Below, piece by piece: positions 45,086 to 56,063 of a stretch of DNA of 64,000 nt. This stretch comes from Paenibacillus planticolens (GTDB lineage: Bacteria; Bacillota; Bacilli; Paenibacillales; NBRC-103111). The DNA is taken from NCBI RefSeq assembly GCF_013141725.1, contig NZ_WHNZ01000022.1, positions 62,001 to 126,000 on the forward strand. Reading direction: 5' to 3'. Position 1 is the stretch's first letter, and the number at the start of each line of letters is the position of its first letter. The notes below the pieces were generated by a model. It did no database searches. It saw only the letters and a program-made list of their open reading frames with translations, and had not been told where the DNA came from. Both the position numbers and the translations under genes were made by a program.

Positions 45086-46627
45086 TTAATTTTTACGATA
45101 TAGACTAGGCGAAATCCCCTTCAGCTTGCGAAACACTTTAGTAAAATAGCTGTGGTCGGAGTAGCCGACCAGGCTGCCTATTTCTGCGATCGAAAGCGCC
45201 GAGTTATCCCGCAGCAGCTCGCACGCCTTATCGATGCGAATGCGGTTCAAGTATTCGTTAAAGCCTTCTTTATTATGAACGGTAAAATAATTGGACAAAT
45301 ACGAGGCGTTGAAATGAAACAGCTTCGCCACTTCCGTTAATGTCAGCGGTTCCGAAAGATGCTCGTCGATATACTGTAAAATTTTTTGAAAGGCCGGCGA
45401 GCCGGCTTTTTTGCCGGTAACACATTCCATTGCCTCGTTCAAAAATTGATCGACCAGCACAATCACGTCTGTAATATGATCCGCCTCATGAATCGAACGA
45501 AAATACTCATACTTGCCTTCATCCAAGGAAGCCGCCTCATAATGAAAATGCAGCAGGGAAACGATAATATTGAAAAGACTGTGGCCTAAAGACGATTTCA
45601 ACGCGAACATGTCCATGTCCATCCGCCCGGGCATCGACTGCACATAGCTGCGCAGCCTCTCAAACGCCTGAGGATACTCTTGGCGATTCAGCCCGGCATT
45701 AAAGGCTTCCATATCAAAACTGACGCTTTCCCCTTGCTCCTTCAGCTCATCCAAAATCAAGTACTGCCGGTTCGACAAAAAGAAGCGGTGGTTGACGATT
45801 TGCATAATTTCATTGGAATAAATCTCGTGCATGGCTTCAATGTCTGTAAACAATCGGCTAAGCGCGAAAAACAAGCCCCTGCCCGAGCTGGCCCCGGTTT
45901 CCGCAAGCTGTCTGACCAACCGAGCGGCAGCCGCTCTGGCATCCGGATCCAGGTTCAGCAAGAAGCGGATTTGCCCGTCTTGATGTGACAGCAGCCGCAC
46001 AGTCAGTGGGCTTTGCATATGCTGCAGGGTGGCTCCGATAACGGCCTCGGCCCATTCTTCGCTGCGTTGCAACGTTGCCGAACCCTGCTGCGCATCCGCG
46101 ATTAATAGCGCAAAGTCAGTGTAAGGAAGAGCGCTTTTCAGCTCCTGACGGTCGTACGGAATGGAATAGCCGGATATCAGCTTATCCAGAATATAGTCCA
46201 GGGAATGCTTACTGTCGCCGGTCAGCTCCATACCCCGCAGCTCGGGGATGCGCTGAGCCGTTTTATGCAACACAGCCAACAGAGAAGCGGCATCGAGCTT
46301 CGGCTTCAGCATATAATCGGCAACGCCGCTCTGAAAGGTCGAGCGAACATATTCAAACTCGCCGAAGCTGCTCAACACGACAATTTCAATGTCCGGATAC
46401 ATCGCTTTCACGACTTTCGCCAGCTCTGTGCCGTCCATCACCGGCATCACAATGTCGGTCAAAATAATATGCGGCCGGTGCAAATGAACCAGCTCCAGCG
46501 CCTCCTTGCCGTTAGCGGCTTCGCCAACGATTTGAAACCCTTCGCTTTCCCAGTTCAACAGATGAATAATTCCTTGACGCACCAGCATTTCATCATCAAC
46601 CACAAGGATTCTGCCCTTAGCCTCCAT
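45086..46627 (-). CDS. Response regulator, YesN type (receiver plus AraC domain)
   Basis: A 513-aa regulator from the ATG at 46627 (AAGGAG upstream); a longer frame has no ribosome site. The receiver domain has the acidic pair DDE near residue 11, phospho-acceptor D58 (ILTDIVMP) and KPK. A middle region of about 270 residues precedes the AraC-type double helix-turn-helix (LTEVAKLFHFNASYLSNYF, then GYSDHSYFTKVFRK). It is the first gene of unit 1. It probably activates the transporter-glycosidase genes by binding the direct repeats at 43235-43282. Confidence 0.92.
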   Translation of the reverse strand: MEAKGRILVVDDEMLVRQGIIHLLNWESEGFQIVGEAANGKEALELVHLHRPHIILTDIVMPVMDGTELAKVVKAMYPDIEIVVLSSFGEFEYVRSTFQSGVADYMLKPKLDAASLLAVLHKTAQRIPELRGMELTGDSKHSLDYILDKLISGYSIPYDRQELKSALPYTDFALLIADAQQGSATLQRSEEWAEAVIGATLQHMQSPLTVRLLSHQDGQIRFLLNLDPDARAAAARLVRQLAETGASSGRGLFFALSRLFTDIEAMHEIYSNEIMQIVNHRFFLSNRQYLILDELKEQGESVSFDMEAFNAGLNRQEYPQAFERLRSYVQSMPGRMDMDMFALKSSLGHSLFNIIVSLLHFHYEAASLDEGKYEYFRSIHEADHITDVIVLVDQFLNEAMECVTGKKAGSPAFQKILQYIDEHLSEPLTLTEVAKLFHFNASYLSNYFTVHNKEGFNEYLNRIRIDKACELLRDNSALSIAEIGSLVGYSDHSYFTKVFRKLKGISPSLYRKN

Positions 46628-46688
46628 GTTCCGCTCCTTCAATTCAAATATAATTAGTCTCGCAGGTGACATCCGTTTCTATACATGC

Positions 46689-46733
46689 AAAAAAACGAGA
46701 GAGGATGCTTCTGTGCGAAGCGTCCCTCTCTCG
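46689..46733 (-). terminator. Rho-independent terminator of the second transporter unit
   Basis: CGAGAGAGG pairs with CCTCTCTCG, with a further GCTTC/GAAGC inner stem, and seven T follow on the minus strand. Confidence 0.93.
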
Positions 46734-46842
46734 ATTCTATTATGGAAATGGCATCCATCGTGCCAATCCTTGGCAACCTATTCTAGCAAATAACATACGA
46801 AATTACAAAGAAATGCGAGATTGTGGCGGACACATGAAACGA

Positions 46843-47667
46843 TTAGCCCTTCACCGCGCCTTCCGTAATTCCTTGGATGATCCAGCGCTGGAAGATCGCG
46901 AAAATAATAACGATCGGTATCGAAGACAAGATCAGCGACGCGAGAATGAGCGACCATTCACGGCTATATTTGCCGAAGAACATGTTGATTGTCAGCACCA
47001 GTGTATATTTGTGGAAATCCGTCAGCAGCAGAACAGGCAGCAGGAAGTCGTTCCACAGCCACAACAGGTTCAAGATGACGATCGTAAAGGTAATCGGCAG
47101 CAGCAGCGGTAATATGATGCTGAAAAACGTTTTGAATTCACCGCAGCCGTCCATTTTTGCGGACTCGTCGAGCTCGCGCGGAATCCCCTTTACGAAGCCG
47201 TGATACAGGAACACCGCCATGCTGACGCCAAGACCGGCACACACGATGCCGAGCCCGAACGGCGTACCTTGCAAGCCGAGGTTTTTAGCCATTTTCGTTA
47301 AAGTTACCATAATCGTTTGGAACGGAATAAGCATCGACGAAACGAACAGCATGAAGATGACGTTGCTTAATACGCCCCTCGTACGCGAAAGCTTGTAACC
47401 GGCCAGCGAGCTGCACAGCACGATGCCGCAAATCCCGGTTACGGTTACAACAACCGTGTTCCAGCCGCTCTCTAACATGTTCGCTTTCTGGAACGCTTGC
47501 ACGTAGTTCTCAAAATGGAATTTCGTCGGCAGGCCGAGTACGGAAGCGTACATTTCTCCCTGCGTCTTGAAGGAGTTCAAGATCGCCATATAAATCGGGA
47601 ATAGGAAGAAGATGGCCACAACGATCAGCACCACAAGGGTCGATACGGAATACAGCCGTCTGTTCAC
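46843..47667 (-). CDS. Carbohydrate ABC transporter permease, CUT1 (MalG type)
   Basis: A 274-aa permease with six predicted helices and the EAA loop RELDESAKMDGCGEFKTFFSIILP. The C-terminus FQRWIIQGITEGAVKG is the normal end of this family. It overlaps the preceding permease gene by 4 nt. It belongs to unit 2, whose transporter has no glycosidase gene in its own transcript; the substrate is unknown but may be the one split by the nearby GH2/GH38-like pair. Confidence 0.9.
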   Translation of the reverse strand: MNRRLYSVSTLVVLIVVAIFFLFPIYMAILNSFKTQGEMYASVLGLPTKFHFENYVQAFQKANMLESGWNTVVVTVTGICGIVLCSSLAGYKLSRTRGVLSNVIFMLFVSSMLIPFQTIMVTLTKMAKNLGLQGTPFGLGIVCAGLGVSMAVFLYHGFVKGIPRELDESAKMDGCGEFKTFFSIILPLLLPITFTIVILNLLWLWNDFLLPVLLLTDFHKYTLVLTINMFFGKYSREWSLILASLILSSIPIVIIFAIFQRWIIQGITEGAVKG

Positions 47668-48557
47668 GCTTCCACCTCCCTTTTCTTCATGACGGTAACT
47701 TGAATCAATGTAATGACAAGTATGATGAGGAACAGGATAATGGCTTTCGCGCTGGCATAGCCGTAGCGGAAGTTTTGCTGATAAGCCTCTTCCAAAATGT
47801 TCATAGAAATCACCTGTGTGGCCCGTGCAGGACCGCCTCCGGTCAAAGCGTAGATCAAGTCGTACACTTTAAACGAGTTGTTCAGGGTAAGGAAAATACA
47901 GATTGTCAGCGCGTGCGCGATCAGCGGCAGCGTAATGTAGCGAAGCATATGAAAAGGTTTGGCGCCGTCGATGATGGCGGCTTCTTTCAAATGCTGCGGA
48001 ATGCCTTGAATCGCGGACATATAAATAATCATCAGCGTTCCGATCCCACCCCAGACGGAAACCATAAGGATCGTCCAGAAGGAAATGCTAGGATCGCCAA
48101 GCCAGGAAATATCCAGAAACTTCAGAGCCGCAAACCGGGACAACGCCGGCATGACTTTCGTAAAGACAAACACCCACATAAAAGTACTGATAATGATACT
48201 GAGCATGCTAGGCATGAAAAAGATTGTCCGGAGCAAGCCTTTGCCACGGCTGCGCGATTCAATCATAAGCGCCAGCAAGAGCGCGACGGCATTTTGGAAA
48301 ATAACGGCAAAGACCACGTACTTCGCAGTAAACAAAATCGAAGTCTGGAAGTTTTTATCGTCGCGGATCGCTTCGACAAAGTTCTGCAGGCCGACAAAGC
48401 TGTAGTTTTTATTCAGTCCGTCCCAATTCGTGAAGCTGTAGTACGAGCCCTGCAGCATAGGAATGACGAGAAATGTGACGTACAGGATAAAAGCGGGAAG
48501 CACGAACAGGATCAAAGATGTATGAGTCTTAAGAAGGCGTCTCAGCACGGGGCTCAC
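47664..48557 (-). CDS. Carbohydrate ABC transporter permease, CUT1 (MalF type)
   Basis: A 297-aa permease. The N-terminal part shows FVLPAFILYVTFLVIPMLQGSYYSFTNW, standard for this family, and the EAA loop is KEAAIIDGAKPFHMLRYITLP. Its start overlaps nothing but its end overlaps the next permease by 4 nt. It pairs with the MalG-type subunit and the binding protein at 48629-49939. An ATPase must come from elsewhere. Confidence 0.9.
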   Translation of the reverse strand: MSPVLRRLLKTHTSLILFVLPAFILYVTFLVIPMLQGSYYSFTNWDGLNKNYSFVGLQNFVEAIRDDKNFQTSILFTAKYVVFAVIFQNAVALLLALMIESRSRGKGLLRTIFFMPSMLSIIISTFMWVFVFTKVMPALSRFAALKFLDISWLGDPSISFWTILMVSVWGGIGTLMIIYMSAIQGIPQHLKEAAIIDGAKPFHMLRYITLPLIAHALTICIFLTLNNSFKVYDLIYALTGGGPARATQVISMNILEEAYQQNFRYGYASAKAIILFLIILVITLIQVTVMKKREVEA

Positions 48558-48628
48558 TCCTTAGGAAAATCCGTGCCGTGCCCTGATCTTGTACATCCAA
48601 GCAAGGCACGGCAGCTGTTATCCATTCT

Positions 48629-49939
48629 TTATTTTTTGTTAGCTACAGCGTTAGCATTTTTCCACGTTTTATCCAGATCCTTAATCACATCGTCAGCCGT
48701 CATTTTTTTGCTAAAGTAGGCTTGAAGCGCTTTTCCCGACTCATCTTTAACAGCGGCTGGGATTTGCGGATCTTGATACGATTGTCCTTTATTGACATAA
48801 GCGGACGCATCTTCAACCCAAGGATACGGTTTGAACGTGTGCGCTTTGGACACCGGATTGAATTTCAAGCCTTGGTACAGCACATTGGAAGCTTGATCAT
48901 CCAGGATAAAGTTCAAAAGGTCGGTGGAAACTTCTTTGTTTTTACCGCTCGAAGCCATCGCCAGGGATGTCGATACGGACACGTTGATCAGCGTGGAAGC
49001 CGGATTATCGCTCAGCGGAAGCGGAGCGACCCCGAAATCGAAGCTGCTGTTCGCTTTCAGCAAGCTGTCAGCGTCCCAAGGACCTTGTACCCACATGGCC
49101 GCTTTGCCGGCTGCGAAATCCGCTGCGCCGTCGTCGTTGCCAACTTCGAATACGCGACCGGTTCCGTTGCTGTTCACGAGGTCGATGATGCCGAACATAT
49201 CTTTCAACTCGGCGAAGCTGCCTTGATCTTTGTTCATGCGGTCAACAAACCCTTTTTGAGTGGAGTTGCCTAGACCGCCGACAGCCAGAGGCAGGAACAA
49301 TTGCGGAATCCAGCTCTCTTTGTAGCTCAGCATGAATGGCGTAATTTTGTTGTCGTTCAGCTTCTGCACGACAGCTTTCATTTCCGTTAATGTCGTAGGC
49401 GGCTTTAGGCCCAGATCATTAAATATTTTTTTGTTGTAGAGGAAGCCCCACGCCAAGCTTTCCAGCGGAACCGCAACGACTTTGTTGTCGATCGTCACGA
49501 GCTTGCGGATGCCGTCAATCAGCTTGCCGGAAAACGGCTGGTTCGTCATATCTTCCAGGTAGCCGGCTTTGTAGTAATCCGGCACGTCGTTCACCGCGTG
49601 AAGTGCGAATATGTCCGGCACGTCGCCTGTAGCCAAGCGCGTTTTCAAGATTTGTGTTGCATTTTCAGAACCCGGATACTCGGTATTGATCGTAACTATG
49701 ATGTTCTTCTCTTTCTTTTCCTTTTCGGCGAACTGCGCGAAGTATTTATCGAATTGGTCGCGGAAACGGTCTAGACCGCCCAGGAATACTTTCAATTCGA
49801 CTTTTTTCGCAGGCGCGTTCGAACCGTTTTGATTCGAAGTGCTGCCGGAGTTATTGTCTTTTGTGCCTCCGCCGGAAGAGCAAGCGACGGTAGATCCCAC
49901 CATTAACATGGCCAAAATCATGGTAAGTGTTTTTTTCAT
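48629..49939 (-). CDS. Sugar-binding lipoprotein, CUT1 family 1
   Basis: A 436-aa binding protein. The ATG at 49939 follows AAGGGGAGG; a longer upstream frame is not credible. The signal ends in GSTVACSSG (lipidated Cys near residue 20), followed by a Gly/Ser/Asn linker. The mature part has the family 1 features VELKVFLGG, GYLEDMTNQPF and MWVQGPWDADSL. Two cre-like sites lie upstream, so glucose repression is likely. Ligand unknown. Confidence 0.9.
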   Translation of the reverse strand: MKKTLTMILAMLMVGSTVACSSGGGTKDNNSGSTSNQNGSNAPAKKVELKVFLGGLDRFRDQFDKYFAQFAEKEKKEKNIIVTINTEYPGSENATQILKTRLATGDVPDIFALHAVNDVPDYYKAGYLEDMTNQPFSGKLIDGIRKLVTIDNKVVAVPLESLAWGFLYNKKIFNDLGLKPPTTLTEMKAVVQKLNDNKITPFMLSYKESWIPQLFLPLAVGGLGNSTQKGFVDRMNKDQGSFAELKDMFGIIDLVNSNGTGRVFEVGNDDGAADFAAGKAAMWVQGPWDADSLLKANSSFDFGVAPLPLSDNPASTLINVSVSTSLAMASSGKNKEVSTDLLNFILDDQASNVLYQGLKFNPVSKAHTFKPYPWVEDASAYVNKGQSYQDPQIPAAVKDESGKALQAYFSKKMTADDVIKDLDKTWKNANAVANKK

Positions 49940-49961
49940 TGTGTTTAGCCTCCCCTTTTCT

Positions 49962-49975
49962 TGATAGCGCTTACT
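49962..49975. promoter_or_regulatory. Possible cre site 1 before the second binding-protein gene
   Basis: TGATAGCGCTTACT matches the cre consensus except at two positions and lies just downstream of a TATAAT-like -10 on the minus strand. Confidence 0.4.
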
Positions 49976-50044
49976 ATCCCTGATTATATAGAAGAAAGCG
50001 GCCTCATTCATTCAACAGAAGTAGCGTTATGAATTGGACTTTTG

Positions 50045-50058
50045 TGATATCGCTTTCA
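50045..50058. promoter_or_regulatory. Possible cre site 2 before the second binding-protein gene
   Basis: TGATATCGCTTTCA, within the longer imperfect palindrome starting TTGTGATATCGC, matches cre at 13 of 14 positions. It lies upstream of the likely promoter of the binding-protein gene and 13 nt after the response regulator gene. Confidence 0.5.
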
Positions 50059-50070
50059 CAATTATGATAA

Positions 50071-51135
50071 TTAGCTGCCTTGTCGAAACTGGATGGGCGT
50101 CACACCTGTTATTTTTTTGAAAATCCGATAAAAATACGTTATATCCGAATAACCGACAGCTTTCGCAGCGTTCTTGATCGAGACCGACGGGTCCTGCAGC
50201 AGTTCGCACGCTTTCTCGATCCGTTTGGCGACGAGGTAATCCATCACCGTCAGGCCCACTTCCTGCTTGAACGTACGGGATAGATGCTCCCGGCTGATGA
50301 AGAACTGGCTGGCGATCGTGCCAAGACCGATAGGCTCCGCGTAGGAATGATCGATATACTGCCGGATTTCGTCAATTTTGACTCCGACTTTATTTTTCCG
50401 CTGATAGATTAGCGTCTCCAGACTGTCGGAGAACGCATCGGACAAGACGGTAATCCAGGCGTTGAGCGGCGTATTGTCCGATACGAAAAAGGTTGCGGCC
50501 CGCGACTGGGCATTTGGCGTCAACTCGCTGCCAAGCAGATCGGCTTGTTCCTCCAGCAATTGCATGAATTGCTTGTAAAGCGAGTTGCTGACACCCGGTT
50601 TCAAGGGCTCGTGCTCCTTCAGCGCCGCCTCCAGGTGCTTGAAGGAGCTCTTGATCGCCTCCGGGTTCATTTCTTGAATGTACCTGACGATCACACTTCT
50701 CGTCTCCGTAACGACCTTGAGCAGTTGCTTGTCCAGCGGTTGGGCCGCATGGATGCCCTGTGCCGCCCGCAGCTCGCGGACTGCCTTCTCCAAAGCGCGA
50801 TTCAGCTCTTCCGGCTTGATCGGCTTGAGCAAGTATTCGTCGACCTTGGACAGAATCGCTTGCTTCATATAGGAGAATTCATCGAACCCGCTGACCACGA
50901 TTTTGCGGATATACGGGTACTCCTCCGTCAACTTTTGCAGCAAGCGCGTTCCGTCCATGCCTCTCATTTTCATATCCGTAATGACGATTTCCGGGTGCAT
51001 CCGCTCCACCATCTCCAGCCCGCTCAGCCCGTCCTCGGCTTCCATCACCTGATCGATGCCAAACCGCTCCCAGTCCGCCAAATGCCGGATACTGTTCCGA
51101 ATCCAAAACTCGTCGTCAATAATGATAACCTTCAT
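50071..51135 (-). CDS. Response regulator with AraC-type output
   Basis: A 354-aa regulator, shorter than the one in unit 1. The receiver has IIDDE near the start, phospho-acceptor D54 (VITDMKMRGMDG) and LKPIKPEEL. The C-terminal AraC-type domain contains LGTIASQFFISREHLSRTF and GYSDITYFYRIFKK. Its ATG shares the last base of the kinase stop codon (TAATG), so the two are translationally coupled. It probably activates the transporter genes downstream. Confidence 0.92.
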   Translation of the reverse strand: MKVIIIDDEFWIRNSIRHLADWERFGIDQVMEAEDGLSGLEMVERMHPEIVITDMKMRGMDGTRLLQKLTEEYPYIRKIVVSGFDEFSYMKQAILSKVDEYLLKPIKPEELNRALEKAVRELRAAQGIHAAQPLDKQLLKVVTETRSVIVRYIQEMNPEAIKSSFKHLEAALKEHEPLKPGVSNSLYKQFMQLLEEQADLLGSELTPNAQSRAATFFVSDNTPLNAWITVLSDAFSDSLETLIYQRKNKVGVKIDEIRQYIDHSYAEPIGLGTIASQFFISREHLSRTFKQEVGLTVMDYLVAKRIEKACELLQDPSVSIKNAAKAVGYSDITYFYRIFKKITGVTPIQFRQGS

Positions 51136-52922
51136 TACAGTAGCTCCTCTCCCCTGAGTATTGCCGGGATAATCACTTTGACCGTTGTCCCGTCCCCTTT
51201 GAAGCTTGTGACAAACAATCCGAACTCTTCCCCAAAAATAAGCCGGATTCGTGAATTCACGTTGTTAATCCCCATACTTTCGCCCAGCAGCTGCTCATCA
51301 TTCGTTTGTTCAAGCTGCCGTTGAATATTTTCGAGACGCTCGGGTTCGATCCCAACACCGTTGTCCTCGATGCTGATCTCAATTTCATCCACCACGCGCT
51401 CGATTTTGATCAGGACACGACCTCTCTTCATCATCCCTTCCAGCCCGTGCACGAAGCAATTCTCCACAATCGGCTGGAGCGTGAATTTGGTTATGCAATA
51501 GCCTTCGCAGCCCTCTTCCACATCGAGCTCAAATTCGAGCATGTCCTGAAAACGGAGCTTCTGGATATGCAGATAGTTGCTGACATGCTCCATTTCATCG
51601 AATATTGTCACCAGTTCGGACTGCATTTTGATCGTATACCGGAACAAGTCGCTGATCGCTCGAAGGTAGTCGTAAATTTCCGGCACTTTCCGGTCAATGG
51701 CTACGCCGCCGATCGCTTGCAGCGAATTGTATAGAAAATGCGGATTGATTTGCGCTTGCATCGCCTTGATTTGCGCCGTGCGCGTCTCGATTTTGCTTTT
51801 GTACTCGATCTGGATCAGTTCCTTAATCCGCTGCAGCATCGAGTTGAACCGCCGTTCCAACGTCCCGATCTCATCGCTTCGAATACTATCGAGCCCGACG
51901 TTGAAATTTTGATGCTCGACCGCTTTCATCGACTTGGTCAACCGGATAATCGGCTTCGTCGTGAAGTAAGCGATCAGCACAGAGAGCAGAATGGCCGCCA
52001 GGATCGAAGCAACCGCCGTGTAAAAGCTGAAGCTCAGTGTAGTCACAGCGCTCTCGGTCACGTAGCTCATCGGGACGAACTTGACGATCCAGAGCTGACC
52101 CGAGACGGCAGGCTGGAAAAACAAAATGCCTTGTTTGAGCTGAACGTGCCCGGGTTCTGCAGAGCCCCCGATCGCCTTTTTCAACGTCTCCGGGTCCATC
52201 GAGACTTTGGCGCCATACGGATTGTACATCGTGCTGCCCTGACCATCCACGATCAGCACCTCGCTGTTCGCTTCCGAGTGAATCATGTCCATGACGTTGT
52301 TCATCATTTTCCATCGGACTTCCAGCAAAACACCGCCCAACACTTGCAAATTCTCAAAACGGTTCATGCTGCGGGCTAAAATAAACGTGTTCGGCGGCAC
52401 ATTCACAACCTTATTGACGCTCTGATTGGTTTTGGCGATCTCCCCCCAGTTGCCGATGGACGTGTCCAGATTGTCCGTGAAACGTACCGCGTCTTTGTCA
52501 ACCACATACAGGCGCTGTTTTTCATTCAAATACAAAGAAATCCGCACGATGTTGTTATTGTTAGCCACATACAGCGACCTTAATTTCTCTCCAATATCAA
52601 AGTTCCCCATATTAGGACCCTTTATGTCGCCTGCGTCTTCGTGGCCGGATGTTGGAAAAATATTGTTGTCCAGCAGGAGCGAATACGCAACTGAATGAAG
52701 TTGGCTGAACTTCTCGTCGAAATACTGGGCGGCCCAGTTCATTCTCGATTCATTGGAACGGATAATTTCCGAGCTTAAAGAGTGCTTGGTCGTCTGCGCT
52801 GCAAAAAATGTCACGGTGGCCAAAGGTAAAATAGCGACAATCACCATTAATATCATCAGTTTGTACCGCATGCTCATCTGAAACGGAGCCATAAACCACC
52901 GCTTCATTGTGTTCATCGTCAT
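51135..52922 (-). CDS. Sensor histidine kinase, YesM type
   Basis: A 595-aa membrane kinase with two membrane helices (about 20-42 and 295-320), an extracellular sensor between them, a HAMP linker, the phospho-acceptor motif INPHFLYNSL and a HATPase domain (DNGVGIEPERL, GINNVNSR). The ATG follows GGGGGA. It is the first gene of unit 2, ahead of its response regulator, the reverse of the order in unit 1. Confidence 0.92.
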   Translation of the reverse strand: MTMNTMKRWFMAPFQMSMRYKLMILMVIVAILPLATVTFFAAQTTKHSLSSEIIRSNESRMNWAAQYFDEKFSQLHSVAYSLLLDNNIFPTSGHEDAGDIKGPNMGNFDIGEKLRSLYVANNNNIVRISLYLNEKQRLYVVDKDAVRFTDNLDTSIGNWGEIAKTNQSVNKVVNVPPNTFILARSMNRFENLQVLGGVLLEVRWKMMNNVMDMIHSEANSEVLIVDGQGSTMYNPYGAKVSMDPETLKKAIGGSAEPGHVQLKQGILFFQPAVSGQLWIVKFVPMSYVTESAVTTLSFSFYTAVASILAAILLSVLIAYFTTKPIIRLTKSMKAVEHQNFNVGLDSIRSDEIGTLERRFNSMLQRIKELIQIEYKSKIETRTAQIKAMQAQINPHFLYNSLQAIGGVAIDRKVPEIYDYLRAISDLFRYTIKMQSELVTIFDEMEHVSNYLHIQKLRFQDMLEFELDVEEGCEGYCITKFTLQPIVENCFVHGLEGMMKRGRVLIKIERVVDEIEISIEDNGVGIEPERLENIQRQLEQTNDEQLLGESMGINNVNSRIRLIFGEEFGLFVTSFKGDGTTVKVIIPAILRGEELL

Positions 52923-52941
52923 AGGCAGGTCCCCCTTCTAC

Positions 52942-52980
52942 AAAAAAGAGAGCGCCCCGGCGACAGCGCCTGTCCGGGCT
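52942..52980 (-). terminator. Terminator after the GH38-like/GH2 operon
   Basis: An imperfect GC-rich stem (AGCCCGG with CCGGGGCGCT, inner GACA/TGTC) is followed on the minus strand by CTCTTTTTT. It separates unit 3 from the histidine kinase gene of unit 2. Confidence 0.7.
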
Positions 52981-53030
52981 AATAAATCCCGGTCAGATCG
53001 CTTGTTCAGGGAAACGCTCTGTTCTAAAAG

Positions 53031-56063
<3,033 letters not shown>

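Noticed and set aside
47700..48719. Plus-strand open frame of 339 codons rich in Asn, His and Gln
   Set aside because: Mirror of a permease gene; hydrophobic codons read backwards give such polar sequences.
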